Positions 33,932 through 45,284 of a stretch of 64,000 nucleotides of DNA are shown piece by piece; the stretch's first letter is position 1, and each line of letters opens with the position of its first letter. The stretch covers positions 11,501,191-11,565,190 of the forward strand of contig NC_088300.1 in NCBI RefSeq assembly GCF_032854445.1, given 5' to 3'. The stretch is from Liolophura sinensis. Taxonomy: Eukaryota > Mollusca > Polyplacophora > Chitonida > Chitonidae. The position numbers were made by a program, and so were the translations under genes. A model generated the notes under the pieces. The model did no database searches. It had not been told where the DNA came from and worked only from the letters and a program-made list of their open reading frames with translations.

Positions 33932-34464
33932 GAGTCACTGAGTCTGTTTTCTGTTGCTGTTTTCAATACCGTAACAACTGGTAAATTAGGTCTCGTAAAA
34001 ATAATCTACCAGTACTGTAATTTGGATCAGTTAGAGGACACGGGTCAAACTTCTGCTTTCTCACAAAACCAAGTAATACCACGATGTCCGTCTCCTCCTC
34101 CTTTTACAGGATGTTTCTTGTAATGGATGTATTTACGATGACACAGTCACAGATTATTATCTTATGCTGTTGATATCGACTCTGAAGGTGTCTTCAGAGT
34201 CATCTGAATCTGCTCAGGATTGAAGGCCGCGAGAGATACTGGCCCAGGGCCGATTTCTTGACCAGCATAAACAGTCCCACAGTAAATACTATCTGCTTAT
34301 GAGATCTGAGATTTACTTCATTCTTCTTGGCTTAACTTTCAGAAATTAATGCGGAAGCTAAGCTGGAAACATGACCAAATCGACCACATAACAATCTGCC
34401 AGTAAGTGCTGAACGATGCTCCAGCCTAAAAAACATATTTTTGAGTGACAAAGCCCAGTAAAAC
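33932..34464. other. Unassigned; contains a perfect hairpin at 34178-34201
   Basis: gactctgaag, loop gtgt, cttcagagtc gives a 10-bp stem. Nothing else is recognised. Confidence 0.45.
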
Positions 34465-34662
34465 CAACGTTCGTCAGGTTTTGTTTGGCTTTTCTCTGTG
34501 ATCGTCAGGTTTTGTTTGGCTTTTCTCTGTGATCGTCAGGTTTTGTTTGGCTTTTCTCTGTGATCGTCAGGTTTTGTTTGGCTTTTCTCGATGATCGTCA
34601 GGTTTTGTTTGGCTTTTCTCGATGATCGTCAGGTTTTGTTTGGCTTTTCTCTGTGATCGCTA
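34465..34662. repeat. Minisatellite, 31-bp unit, 6 copies
   Basis: 'gatcgtcaggttttgtttgg' plus 'cttttctctgt' repeats almost perfectly; two units have 'cgat' in place of 'ctgt'. Confidence 0.93.
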
Positions 34663-35850
34663 AAGAAAGGCTTGCAAAATGTATATATTATATCATCTGC
34701 CCTTGTGGTATGCTTATAATCAGTGCATAATAACTGTACAGAGGGTGTCTTTACAGTAGTTATTCTACAGTACGGTTACGAGATCACCATGGTATGACGT
34801 GCAGTACACGGCACGAGGTAATCTAGCTGGTAAGAAACTGGTTGAGTTCGAAGTAAAAAACCAAGTAATATTTTATTGTTACTTGTTAATAACATAAGAT
34901 ATTAAGATTGAAAATGACATTGCTTTGAATTTATTTCATCGGTTCCATTTACTTCTCTGTATGTGTAACCGAAGTAGGCCTTAACCCTACATAGTTTACA
35001 ATCCTTTAGGCTTCCATTCTGGGAAGAGCTCGTGTAAAATTCTTGTGCAAGATGGAATTTATGCCTACTGTCGGCCCTATTTCATTTAAGTTTGGTATGT
35101 AGAAATGTGTTTCAGAAGCACATAAATGTTTAAAAAGATATTTTGGCGCCAAATACTTAAGCTTTCCTGGTAAGTAATTAGATCTTATCAAACTTCTTCA
35201 GTGACCCTACGAGGTGGATAAATGAGACAGAATCAAGGAAAATGTGTAACTTGAAAAATGTTAAAGTTTAGGTGAGCTACATGTAGTAACCTGCGTTTAG
35301 GGTCGATTTCATACCACAGTTTCCACAAAAATGGACAGAAAATACCAAAAGAATGTGGAAATGGCTCCTTCTTGTGGGAAGGACAGGAGGGCAGGAGTCA
35401 GATACCGACCTTTGATCTTGATAAATATGCAAAATATTGCTTTGACTGCTAGAAATTTAGTGGCCGACAACCGATTTACAGATCTGGGTAATGTTTTCAC
35501 AAATTCAGGTGAATTTACAATGTCATATGTTTTTTTTTACAGAGAAAAGCCAAAGAACCAAACATTTGGTAATTTAACATTGTATGTTACTGTCAGGGGC
35601 CACAGCCTGAAACGAATTGTAATTTCGAAGTATAGGGTTTACGTTTTCACTGGTTTTATCTAATTTATGTCACACATGTAGTGGAAATCTAACACCACAT
35701 CCCAATGTTCGTTAATTATTATCCTTATTGTTATTTTGTCCCTGTCTGCCCCAGGTTAACAGTCCCTGTTGTAGGAGGGCCTGGGACTATCAGTCAAAGC
35801 GTGCATTGATATGGTAATAAATAAATATATTGAAGGTAGTCAAGTCCTGA
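34663..35850. other. Unassigned; one 110-codon ORF of unknown status
   Basis: The + ORF at 35331-35663 starts MDRKYQKNVEMAP. It has no recognisable motif, and I see no splice or promoter context for it. It ends shortly before a decayed LINE. Confidence 0.3.
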
Positions 35851-37960
35851 TGTAGACAACATATGATAAATTATTTAATTACATATTTGATACAGGAGTT
35901 ATACCTGACAGTTGATTAATTGGAATTGTCAGGCCGAGTTACAAAACATGGGGAACATAGCTTATCCAAAAATATTATCACCCTGTCACGATTTTAAATT
36001 GAATGGTCAACTGAAAACGTTTACTGCAATAATTAATGACAGATTCTGTCTATATTTTTAAGCAATTGTCGATATTTTCGGAGTCACAGGGTGGATTTAG
36101 GAAACAATGTTCTACTTTAGACTATACATTTGTTTTAGACTATACATAATGTGACTATAATAAATTATTTTCTCATAACAAAAAAGTTTTTACTGTACAT
36201 ATATAGATTTTTTGAAAGCGTTTGATAAAGTCTGGAGGGATGGATTGTGGTATAAACTATGCAGATATAAAATATCTGTTTCACTGCTCAATTAAGCCTT
36301 GCATGTCGAACGGGAGAAACAAAAGTGATTATTTTTATTTGCCAAGTCGGTGCACGACAAGGTGAGAATTTGTCACCGCTGTTGTTTTCTTTACATCCGA
36401 ATGATCTGAAAGTTTTTATGATTACCAGTGGTGCGAATGGCTTGTAGTCTTTAACTATGAATAAACTTGAATAACTTGAATCATAAATAAACTTGATATG
36501 TATGTATATCTAATAATAATATTCCTGTCTTCTGTTACAATGGCCAGATTCTAGCTATTGTGGATACGTATGTCTTGGCATTGTATTTAAGTAACCTGGA
36601 TCATACATTAATGGCGGGAAATAGCTAATTACCGGGGCATCAAAGACTCTGTTTGCTCTTACCAGAAAAATAACCTCTTTATCGATCCATATTGATATAC
36701 AAATCGCCTTATTTAAGTACGCTATTCAGCCAATCGCTTTATACGGCTGCGAATTACGAATTATTCGGAATCTTTACTCCCAGTTTTCTTAAAGTTCTGT
36801 AAATACGCTCTCAATGTAAAATCTTCAACTCAAAACTATGCTGTTTATGGAGAACTGTGTGTCTTCCCCTTGTATAACCAGGTATACAAGCTCATGGTAG
36901 CTTTTTGTTACGAATTGTTGAAGGAAAAGAAAGTAAGACATCACATTTAAAGTATCAACTCATGTACTCTTCGTGCAGTGTGTGTCATTTTGCATGGTTA
37001 TCATTTGTCGAAAAAGTGTTATATGAATCTGAATTTGGTAACATATGGGAAAAGCGATATGAGAACAACACTGCCAGATTTATCAAGTGACTTGACCAAA
37101 GACGCAAACAGAGTCTTTACAGACTTGGCATGCAGATATTTCAAGGTCATCTAAAGGCGTAATTTACAAATTGTTTAAAGTAAAAGAAAGATAATAAATA
37201 TGGAGTATGGTTCATCAGATCGACAACTGAAAATTATGCATATACTTTCATTTATCTTCATTTAGATTATTTTACAGAGTGTTAAAAGTATTCAGATGTG
37301 AATTCTATGGTTGGCTTTCTTGGCCATACTGACGGTGCGTAGGAACTGGCGTCACCAGATTTTCCCTTACGTTCACTAGGGGAAAGAAATATTTGAAAAT
37401 ATTATTTCAGTAATCTTTAACTCATGGGTTAACGGAGCTATCCCAACATTCAATGTCATGTTTACAGTTGAAAAACTTCCTGTGACGTCACATAACCTAA
37501 ACTCTGATAGTATAGTACATAAAGTCCACCAGGGAATTTCAGCTTTTTATTGTCTTTAACTCTCATCAAAATAATCTAGATTTTGAGAGCTCTTTCTCTT
37601 TAAATCAGACTTTTCATACTAACAGTATCTGTCAGTGTTAAATGAAAAGTTTTGTAAACCTCTTACTAAATTTCCGACAAGTACTCATAGACTTCCCGTA
37701 GAGACGGGTCGTTGGCAAAATGAAGCAGACATGACCGTTCATGTACAAAGCGTGATAGTGGCAGTGCTGGCGATGAGTACCATTTCTTAGTGGAATACCC
37801 ACAGTTAAAACAACTAAGATTACGTTTTATCCCATAACACCTTTGGACAAGAGGGGGAAAAAGCAATGTAGGAAAATTTATTGTAGGAATGTCCCCATAC
37901 TTTTGTTGATTGTCCAGATGTATCATCTTTTTTTATCTGCCATCTTATTCCTTATAGGTT
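35851..37960 (+). mobile_element. Decayed LINE (non-LTR retrotransposon), RT and C-terminal region
   Basis: Frameshifted and stop-ridden, but clear in pieces: LFNYIFDTGVIPDS, SESQGGFRKQ(CSTLDYTFVL), then DFLKAFDKVWRDGLWYKL (RT motif A region), VGARQGENLSPLLFSL (motif B), later KFCKYALNVKSSTQNY with VYGEL, and near 37.75 kb GDEYHFLVEYPQL, the C-terminal DE-H-C/Y-P block of these LINEs. The YADD region is lost. The order matches a single LINE ORF2 over 2.1 kb, with a disrupted stretch at 37.2-37.64 kb. Clade (CR1/Jockey-like or other) is not settled. Confidence 0.85.
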
Positions 37961-38176
37961 AATAACCTCGCGTGCCACCCTTACTAGCTTAGACTTAATA
38001 AATAAACTGAGCAGGACTCTTTCCCGCCGTACATCGTTTAAATTATGGTACGTATAAACACTGGAGAGATACACCACATACAACAACACAAATATATGTA
38101 CCGGTATAACAAATTCTTTTTTAACTGTTTCAGCTACGATATATAGGGCATAAATGTAGGCTATATTCCAGTTATT

Positions 38177-38432
38177 GGATTTATTTATTTGATTGGTGTT
38201 TTACGCCGTACTCAAGAATATTTCTCTTGTATGACGGCAGCTAGCATTGCAGTGGGAGGTAACCGGGCAAAACCCGGGGGAAACCAACGACCATCCGCAG
38301 GTTGTTTGCAGATCTTCCCACGTACATGCAACCGACGAATAGCCATCATGGGCTCGACTTGATCTCACAGCGACCGCATTGGTGAGAGGCTTCTGCGCCA
38401 TTGCACCGCGCTAGCGTGCTACCCACCTCAGC
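38177..38432 (-). mobile_element. SINE family A, full-length
   Basis: Tail 'tttatttatttgattggtg' at the left, core in the middle, and head with B-box-like 'cttgatctcacagcgacc' and A-box-like end at the right. Target duplication ccagttatt at 38168-38176 and 38433-38441. Confidence 0.85.
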
Positions 38433-38649
38433 CCAGTTATTTGTTTGCCTGATATACCATGTATACACAAGTAGGCCTATTACACTACGTTTGGTCTTAG
38501 GCTTTGTCTATTACCCTATTTGAAATGTAGCTGTAGAACTGGTAACTACCTCACAAAATTTTATATCCGCAAAACATAACACCGAGGAGGTCAAAAGTAA
38601 ACAATATACAGCTCAGGATTAGGGCGAATGATTGGGCATTTCAAATAAG

Positions 38650-38925
38650 GCCCCTTGTCTTCTCTAAGAATATCACTAAATCAGGTTTAGTGCCAAAGGA
38701 AACCACAGTTGAGTATCATCTGATACATCACCTGTCTCGCCCACCAAGGACCTTAGTTATTGACCATACTGAACCATGGCTTTGCTCTGTCACATATACA
38801 AAATTTGACAGATCAGTTGAAAAGGTTCAAACTTTAAACGGGGTACATTGTTGGATGAAGTTGATGTATATAGTCGGCATTACGATTATTTCCTGTAGAC
38901 CCGCAGGATTTTGATCAGGTGAGAT
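38650..38925 (+). mobile_element. DIRS-like (tyrosine-recombinase) retrotransposon RT fragment
   Basis: Reads SGLVPKETTVEYHLIHHLS, then LCSVTYTKFDRSVE. This corresponds to the VPKK-x-EFRLIHHLSYP and SVxYxSFDxAV blocks at the start of the DIRS/Ngaro RT. The next block, 'DVYS...' and 'PQDFD', is out of frame. Only about 90 codons remain. Confidence 0.7.
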
Positions 38926-38943
38926 TCAGTTTTAAAGACGAAG

Positions 38944-39357
38944 TTATTCTGATAAATGCTTACCAATTGGCTGTTCCATCACATTCCTGGAATTCTTTCC
39001 CTTGGTCGTAACCCAGATCTTATTGGCAAATTTGTTTGTAAACAAGGGGATCCTGTTCAATTCAGATAACCTAGCAGTTGTCCACGTCCGCAGTTGGTTT
39101 ATATCAAAATCATACGGTGTCATGGGGGAGGGGGGTGGTGGCAGAAAACATGCATTCCGTTGCCGTGGGTTAAGCATTATTGTTAAAAGTGTGCAGGTGC
39201 CAGGTCGTTGTAACTGTATGTATGATGGCATCTCTCCTAGACAGTGAGAGAAGTTCCATGCAATGGCGCCATAGGCGGACACAAACTCCACGTCGCTCCC
39301 GGAGAAAGTTTCGATGATCTGAAGATGGAACATAGGCATAGAGTAATCTGTATCCAT
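38944..39357 (-). CDS. Unrecognised 137-codon ORF with splice-like borders
   Basis: A - strand frame reading FHLQIIETFSGSDVEFVSAY, then WNFSHCLGEMP, a Pro run (from a G-rich tract at 39125-39140), NQLRTWTTARLSELNRIP and WVTTKGKNSRNVMEQPIG. Possible acceptor CATCTTCAG|ATC near 39310 and donor CAATTG|GTAAGC near 38966. Composition is protein-like, but no family is recognised. It may be an exon, or coding remains of another transposon in this repeat-rich stretch. Confidence 0.3.
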   Translation of the reverse strand: MDTDYSMPMFHLQIIETFSGSDVEFVSAYGAIAWNFSHCLGEMPSYIQLQRPGTCTLLTIMLNPRQRNACFLPPPPSPMTPYDFDINQLRTWTTARLSELNRIPLFTNKFANKIWVTTKGKNSRNVMEQPIGKHLSE

Positions 39358-39654
39358 TTAGAAGGTACATGTGTGTAGAAAACATCATACATGGAATGGC
39401 CTCCTGTTAAAACACCAACCCTACAACGAATACGCTTGCTTATTAGTACTTTCCATTGAAAACAGGCATTCGTTATACCAATTCGTCAATCATAATGGAC
39501 GTCCCAGGTTAATACCAGTCCAATTCCCAAAATGACGTCTAACACAAACCATCAAAAACTATAAGAAAGTATATAAACTACAAAATAACGATCATAACGA
39601 TTGAAAGACGCGACGTATGCTCTAGATGAATGAGTGAATCAGTACTCAAATAAA

Positions 39655-39780
39655 TTGCCGATAATAGAATAGGTTTCTCTGTTGCACTTTGATTGCAACT
39701 GTTCATGCATACCCAATGTGGCGATCTTATTCATCACGATGAAGATACGACCCCTAGCACTGGGCGGAATTCGCCACAAT
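39655..39780 (-). mobile_element. Naiad terminal-repeat fragment, inverted next to an RT fragment
   Basis: The + strand reads 'gcactttgattgcaactgtt' and later 'acgacccctagcactggg', the same order as at 20060-20140, so the terminal repeat points left. The RT fragment next to it points right. Such inverted joins are reported for Penelope-like elements. Confidence 0.55.
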
Positions 39781-39799
39781 TATGAAGCTAAGCGCTTGA

Positions 39800-40140
39800 G
39801 CTTCTGGACACTTAGTACACATTTACTTAGAAGAGAATTATACAATAAAGACGATCTTTTGGCGGTACAAATTCCCAGTACATGCGGAGCATTCCCAGGT
39901 CAGAATTAAAGGAGTCAAGTGAATCACAAGATGGCACATCTTATCTGGATTTTTACATTCATAAAAACCACCAGGGCCTCCTCTCGATTGTATGACAAGG
40001 AACATGACTAATTTCGATATTGTTATCTGTCCATTTATGGATAGCAATATCCCAGAAAGATCTCCATATAGTATACAAATGGATAATTTGATTGAGGAAT
40101 CTGTTGATTTTGGATTTTGTTTCACCGATTGACGGCCTAA
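39800..40140 (+). pseudogene. Naiad RT C-terminal fragment, decayed
   Basis: DDLLAV near 39850, later RLYDKEHD, then after a shift NFDIVICPFMDSNIPERSPY. These match YIDDLLAL and [23 protein letters not shown] of the 20-22 kb copy. An internal segment is deleted and the frame is broken. Confidence 0.75.
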
Positions 40141-41327
40141 ATTATGATTCGACTACGGTACTTCTCTTATTATTTGACATATTTTTCGTGTTATGTCATC
40201 ACATTTAAGGACTCGGGATCTGCATATTCTCTGTTCAAGGACGATGTAAATTAGTCGATGTACAGAAAAGTCAGATTTTTAGTAGAAATAGCTTGTTTTT
40301 GGTATTGCCAAAGATTTTGAAGGGCTAGTAACAAAAATAGTAAACAAGCATTTTTTTTGTCTTATATGGATGAGTCCAATTAAGTCTTCAACTCTGCATA
40401 CATCATGTCTCAATTCATAGTGTTAAATGGTTTCCGGACGAGCGGAAACTTGATTATGGTTTATGATATGTTTCCGTCGCCTGGCTCACTCAGATTAGGC
40501 ATAAGTAATTTTTCTGGATCTCTGAATAATGTGTGCTGCATAGCAAGTGTTGCAAATGCAAACGTAGGTTTCCCAGAAATATTTAATATGACCTTCAGAT
40601 GATTTACCTCTCGCGGATTGTCACAATTTCCCTCCGCCCCTTCCCACCACCCCAACCATATGTCAGTTACAATACCATAATAAGGATTCCACTCCACTTC
40701 TAGGGATTTTTCTACCATAAGCACACCAGGCGGCAGAGTTGGTCCGGCACAAACTGTTTCGATTTTGTTACACCGAAAACTGAATAGTAGAGGGGCTGAA
40801 TCGAATGCTCACAATGTCAGAGTTATTTTCCAAAAACTTTTGACGAAAGACCGCGTGAAGAATGTCCTGCTATCGAGTGAAATATGCCATAATTTGACTA
40901 TTGTGAATGATTCATCTATAAAACTGAGAACGTAATGCTGATATCGATGGTTAATGCGATCAGTAGAAGTTAAGATTGTCTTTTTTTTTTTTTGGCTTTC
41001 CGAAATCTACCGAAGAAAATTCAGAACCTCAAATTTATTCAGAATAAATTGGATATACTTAATGCAAGTGCAACATTAAATTGGTTGAAACGTCCGCCCT
41101 GCGGAATTTAAACTGAAGGATACTGGATTTGAGGTAATTGATTAACTTCCTTGAAATGTTAATCTTTCTGGGAGAAAACTGACTGGTCACTATGTGCGGC
41201 CTACGTACATGTGAAGCCAGTTTACTGGCGCGGAGAAAACCTTTACCAAGATGGTATAGGCGTGAGATTGAAGATGCCCCCCTGCAGACCCTGAGTTGGT
41301 AAACAACATCGAGGAGAAGGCTGTGGG
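40141..41327. other. Unassigned
   Basis: No repeat or gene recognised. Short ORFs occur on both strands at 40405-40724, and a T12 run near 40980. Confidence 0.4.
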
Positions 41328-41420
41328 GTGAAGATTTCGGGAAGGGTAAACGGCGGTGAGGTGAAGATTTCAGGAAGCGTAAACGGCGGTGGGGTGAACA
41401 TTTCAGGAAACGTAAACTGA
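41328..41420. repeat. Short tandem repeat, ~36-bp unit, ~2.5 copies
   Basis: 'ggtgaagatttcaggaagcg' and 'taaacggcggtg' recur. Confidence 0.65.
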
Positions 41421-41589
41421 ACAGGATGGCGTAGATGGAAATAACCTAAATACTATTGCCTGGGATGTTCAAGAACTGTCTAATGATTTCAAAATGAAGT
41501 ATGCGACTTTCTATAAGGGAACAATGTTATTATCCTGACAGAAACATGGACTTAAAAAAGTGGTATATTTTTCAGTGTCTAACGTGAAT

Positions 41590-42005
41590 TGGGAACTATT
41601 TTGAATGCTGGAGCTTGGTTCAGTGTTTCCTTACGGCTTAAATTACAATGTTTTGGGGATTTGCAACGTAACATTCTGTCAACCACACCATTCTAACACA
41701 ACACAACTGCTCAAATGCCATCAAAGAAGTCAACATAGCCACGGTTTGATACGTTTAATGAGGTGCCGATTCACAGCGACAAAACTGTCAGCTAACTGTA
41801 AGGTTTGTGGTTACAGATGTACCGTCCACTTCTACACTTTGTACCACCCCATGTGATCCGTGTATGTCAGGACTGTTCCTAAAATTAAAGCATCTTGAGC
41901 GGTATCTTGATTTAATCAATATACCACGGAATTTAAATGATCCAGAAGATCACAGTGCTGTGCCGAATTATATCAACATACGAGAGTCCCATGCATTTCC
42001 TACAC
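41590..42005 (+). pseudogene. Naiad endonuclease-end and linker fragment, decayed
   Basis: Reads LELGSVFPYGLNYNVLGICN at about 41611 and, in a second frame, RYLDLINIPRNLNDPE then SAVPNYINI near 41900. These parallel VEIGSVSPYGLNDNVMGIGN and [14 protein letters not shown]...VPNYFNI of the 43-45 kb copy. The middle is shortened and frameshifted. Confidence 0.75.
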
Positions 42006-42049
42006 TGCAAATATTAACGACGCCTGAAATGTATTTATAAAAACACACA

Positions 42050-42658
42050 CATTAATATGCAAATGTCTTACTGTTTTTACTTGAACACAGGCATGTTTTC
42101 AATAAACGCGTTACTTGTATATTGTGGAACTACACACACCCACGTTTATAAATAACGCACTAGTGTTTCACTGGGAACGTCCGAGTAACGTTCATGTAAG
42201 TATCGCACCACGAGAAAGTCATAATATATATGACAAAAATGATATAAAACTTTCTAAAAACTAAGTCTGCCTTGTCCTGTAAGTTGGTTAGGTGTCGATA
42301 TGTTTAAATATTTGCAGGAATATAGTTTATTTTGATTAGGTGATGTTTAAAAATACAGGTTTCACATTGTCGAATTCTTAGAAACTTAAATAAGTTGCAG
42401 GAAAGACTGCAAATATGATTTTCTTCTTTTAGAATCACGAATTCCTACACACAGTGGACACGTTTAGTGCGCTTTTTGATGTAGGATTTGGTACTTCACT
42501 TAGATTTAGTACCTCCGTAATATCTGTCCACTTAAACGTTTGCTCTGACGTTTGCTCTGTTGTCTGCGCAGTTCATTATTTCTCAAGAATCCACTCTTGC
42601 CACTTGTGGATGATGGGATTTGTAAACATTTGTTGTGACGTCAATCCTTTGTCTACCT
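42050..42658. other. Unassigned
   Basis: No supported feature. The ORF at 42454 lacks context. Confidence 0.4.
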
Positions 42659-42668
42659 GATCATAAGA

Positions 42669-42929
42669 TTTATTCATTTATTTATTTGATTGGTGTTTTA
42701 CACCGTACCAATTCACTTATACGACGGCGGTCAGCATTACGGTGGGTGGAAACCTGGCAGAGCCGAGGGGAAACCCACGACCATCCGCAGGTTGCTGCCA
42801 GACCTTTCCACGTACGGCCGGAGAGGAAGCCAGCATGAGCTTGACTTGAACGACCGTATTGGTGAGAGACTCCTGGGTCATTACGCTGTGCTAGCGCGCT
42901 AACCAACTGAGCCACGGAGGCCCCCACCC
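42669..42929 (-). mobile_element. SINE family A, full-length
   Basis: Tail '(atttatt)ngattggtgttttac' at the left and tRNA-like head 'gctaaccaactgagccacgg' at the right. Target duplication gatcataaga at 42659-42668 and 42930-42939. Confidence 0.9.
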
Positions 42930-43329
42930 GATCATAAGAATGTTATATTTGAAGGGTCTATTTGTTTCTGATCAATGTACTATTTGTTTCTGATCAATGT
43001 GAAATTTATTTTCTAACAGTTTCGTTATTCGCCTTCATTTCAAATGCACCAAATGTTGCCAGTGTGAGAAAAAGCAGAGTGGCGTCATCAATTCCCTTAG
43101 GCACAAATATGAACAGCAAACACAAACTTTGTATTAAGGTGAACTGATGGGTCTAATTTGTGGCATTCTGAGGATTTCAATCAACGTCACAAGTGATTAC
43201 CCCAAAAATAGTGCGTCCAGGATTTTCATCAAACACTTTCACTCTAAGTTAACTTTACAATGAGAATAAATCTCTCGCAGGTAAATATTGACAAAGCGTC
43301 CAGTATCTCTGTATCTCTTCATGATGGTG

Positions 43330-45203
43330 TTTAATCCGGGGCTATAGGGCTGTATATTCATCCGCGTGTTGAATTAGCTCGCCATACACAAATAGCTGCA
43401 GTCGAAGCGCAACTGGGATACACATATATTATTATCGACAACAGTTTGAATACTGACTTCACTCATTCCACTAGAGTATACGTTGCTTGTTTCCAACATC
43501 ACTGAAATCTGTTGACTGCTTCTATGTTAATGATTCGGTCCTATCTGTGTACTTTACATAAATCTTTCTTATTAATTGGAAAGACAACTTTAAAATAAGG
43601 ACTGCGAATGGTATAGGAATGTCGGATTTGACGCTTATATTTATAACCTGTGCATGCCCCGATTCTGCTGGTGGTTTTTGACCCCGAGGCGAGGCCTCTG
43701 CACAATTATACCAATAGCTATGAACTACAAAAACATGCATAGGACTAACGCTGGGAATAGTGGTGCATGTTCCCAGGGCGAGTCAATAAATGAATCGTTT
43801 GCACTAAGACCCATTTCTATCCAAATACCGGATATATTTGAGAGAATTAAACATGGTATTCCCACCAAACCGTGTTCTATCCAACTGAACGATTGTTTGA
43901 CATTGAATTCCCAAAGCAAACATTTAACTATTTCCAAATGCGGACATACCAATTGTCTTACATGTCCATCATTTGATACATCCGCCACTTTTATTTCCTC
44001 ACTGACTGGTAAATGTTATTCTGTTAATTCCTACGTTAACTTAAGTCGTATTGCGTCCAACTGTATTTACTTGGTAACATGCAAGAAGTGTGGTCAGCAG
44101 TATGTTGGGAAGACCACCCAGAAACTATACTTACGGGTGAACGGGCACCGTAAGTCCGTGCGCAAGAAACACTTGCTAATAGGCAAGCATTTCTCTGCCT
44201 CCGACCATGACTGGGACCATTTCAGCATTCAAATAATAGAATCGGTTTATCCATCAACAAATGAGACTGATGTCGAATTTGAACGTAAAATCCGTAACCG
44301 TGAGCTTTTCTGGATGGTAGAGATTGGTTCAGTCTCCCCATATGGGTTGAACGATAACGTTATGGGAATCGGCAATGTAACATCTAGCCAACCATATGAC
44401 TCCATCGTAACAAATTTATTCAAATACCATAAACTTAGACCTCGCAGTCATGGTAAGAGAAAGTTCAACAGAAACATGATTCACAAACACGTTACAGTTA
44501 GCTATTTAGTAGGATTGTCGTATGACACCAATAGCATGCATGCTCTACGCACAGTATTGTATGCACTGCCATTGAACGTGCTAAAACAGGTCGTTCAAGA
44601 CGTATCCAATAACATACACAATTTTAATGTTCCACCTCACCTTGTACGTCTGTGTCAAGACATATCGTATTTTCGATTGTATCGCCCTGTAACTACAATT
44701 GAAACTCAACACGATCGACTCTTTCTGAAGATAAAGTATTTAGACAGTGGCCTTGATTTAATTAGCCTACCACGCATCTTTAATGAACCTGATGTTCGTA
44801 GTGCTGTGCCTAATTATTTTAATATCCAAGAGCCACCTTGCATATCCTATGAGTATACAAAGCCTATCGCTTCCAAAATTTCAATTATTCCCAGGCCATC
44901 AAGGAGTTCGATTTGGCGACGTATACTTCTGGTGGCTATAACTGTGATTGAGTCCTCAGTTTTTACCTACGACAAATATAAACATGTCATGACTGGTGAC
45001 CTTAATATTATTAAGAATCATGATCTAAGGAATCTCTTTGTGAGGGGTCCTAAGTATAGAGAAAAGAGTAATGTCAACATTCGATCAAAAAAAAAAATAT
45101 CATCCCGGCCCTTGAGGAGTATGTTAAAAATGGTCAAAACGTGAGAAAAAGGATTCTTCGGTACTTAACGATTGGCTTGAGATTGTCAAAAAGAAAGTTC
45201 TAA
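43330..45203 (+). mobile_element. Naiad-type Penelope-like retroelement, 3'-truncated copy with endonuclease
   Basis: About 320 bp of 5' terminal repeat (43330-43650) precede the ORF and match the region beyond the RT of the 19.7-22.6 kb copy, including 'ctgcgaatggtataggaatg' at about 43602. The ORF carries the endonuclease and linker. Homology to the other copy ends at 45202 inside the first RT codons, so the RT is missing. Together the two copies cover the full Naiad plan, each lacking the other's half; they overlap for about 460 bp with high identity. Confidence 0.85.
43654..45144 (+). CDS. Naiad ORF: N-terminal GIY-YIG endonuclease plus damaged CxC linker
   Basis: 496 open codons. A Cys pattern, CGHTNCLTCPSF, precedes a GIY-YIG nuclease: CIYLVTCKKCGQQYVGKTTQ at residue ~136, then LYLRVNGHRKSV (catalytic-type Arg) and FSASDHDWDHF. 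A CCHH-type zinc arrangement is visible. The nuclease would nick target DNA for retrotransposition. N-terminal position of the nuclease is the hallmark of Naiads; canonical Penelope elements carry it C-terminally. The linker is misread: a 1-bp deletion in the T run at ~44880 and a 2-bp deletion at ~44950 cancel, so the frame survives but residues between them, including CxC, are replaced by shifted sequence. Another indel near 45090 alters the end. The start codon is uncertain: the first ~30 codons overlap the terminal repeat. Confidence 0.85.
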   Translation: MPRFCWWFLTPRRGLCTIIPIAMNYKNMHRTNAGNSGACSQGESINESFALRPISIQIPDIFERIKHGIPTKPCSIQLNDCLTLNSQSKHLTISKCGHTNCLTCPSFDTSATFISSLTGKCYSVNSYVNLSRIASNCIYLVTCKKCGQQYVGKTTQKLYLRVNGHRKSVRKKHLLIGKHFSASDHDWDHFSIQIIESVYPSTNETDVEFERKIRNRELFWMVEIGSVSPYGLNDNVMGIGNVTSSQPYDSIVTNLFKYHKLRPRSHGKRKFNRNMIHKHVTVSYLVGLSYDTNSMHALRTVLYALPLNVLKQVVQDVSNNIHNFNVPPHLVRLCQDISYFRLYRPVTTIETQHDRLFLKIKYLDSGLDLISLPRIFNEPDVRSAVPNYFNIQEPPCISYEYTKPIASKISIIPRPSRSSIWRRILLVAITVIESSVFTYDKYKHVMTGDLNIIKNHDLRNLFVRGPKYREKSNVNIRSKKKISSRPLRSMLKMVKT

Positions 45204-45284
45204 AATACGGAGACATTCTACACGTTCTACATGCTGAAGGAGACGGATGGCAAAATCACTCGAAAGTACCATTTTCTCCAATGA

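Noticed and set aside
44943-44951. TGA at the second Cys of the Naiad CxC motif as a selenocysteine codon
   Set aside because: Tempting because some clam Naiads encode selenocysteine. However, the TGA arises from a 2-bp deletion relative to the other copy (TGTGACTGTGAA), and downstream sequence is then out of frame.
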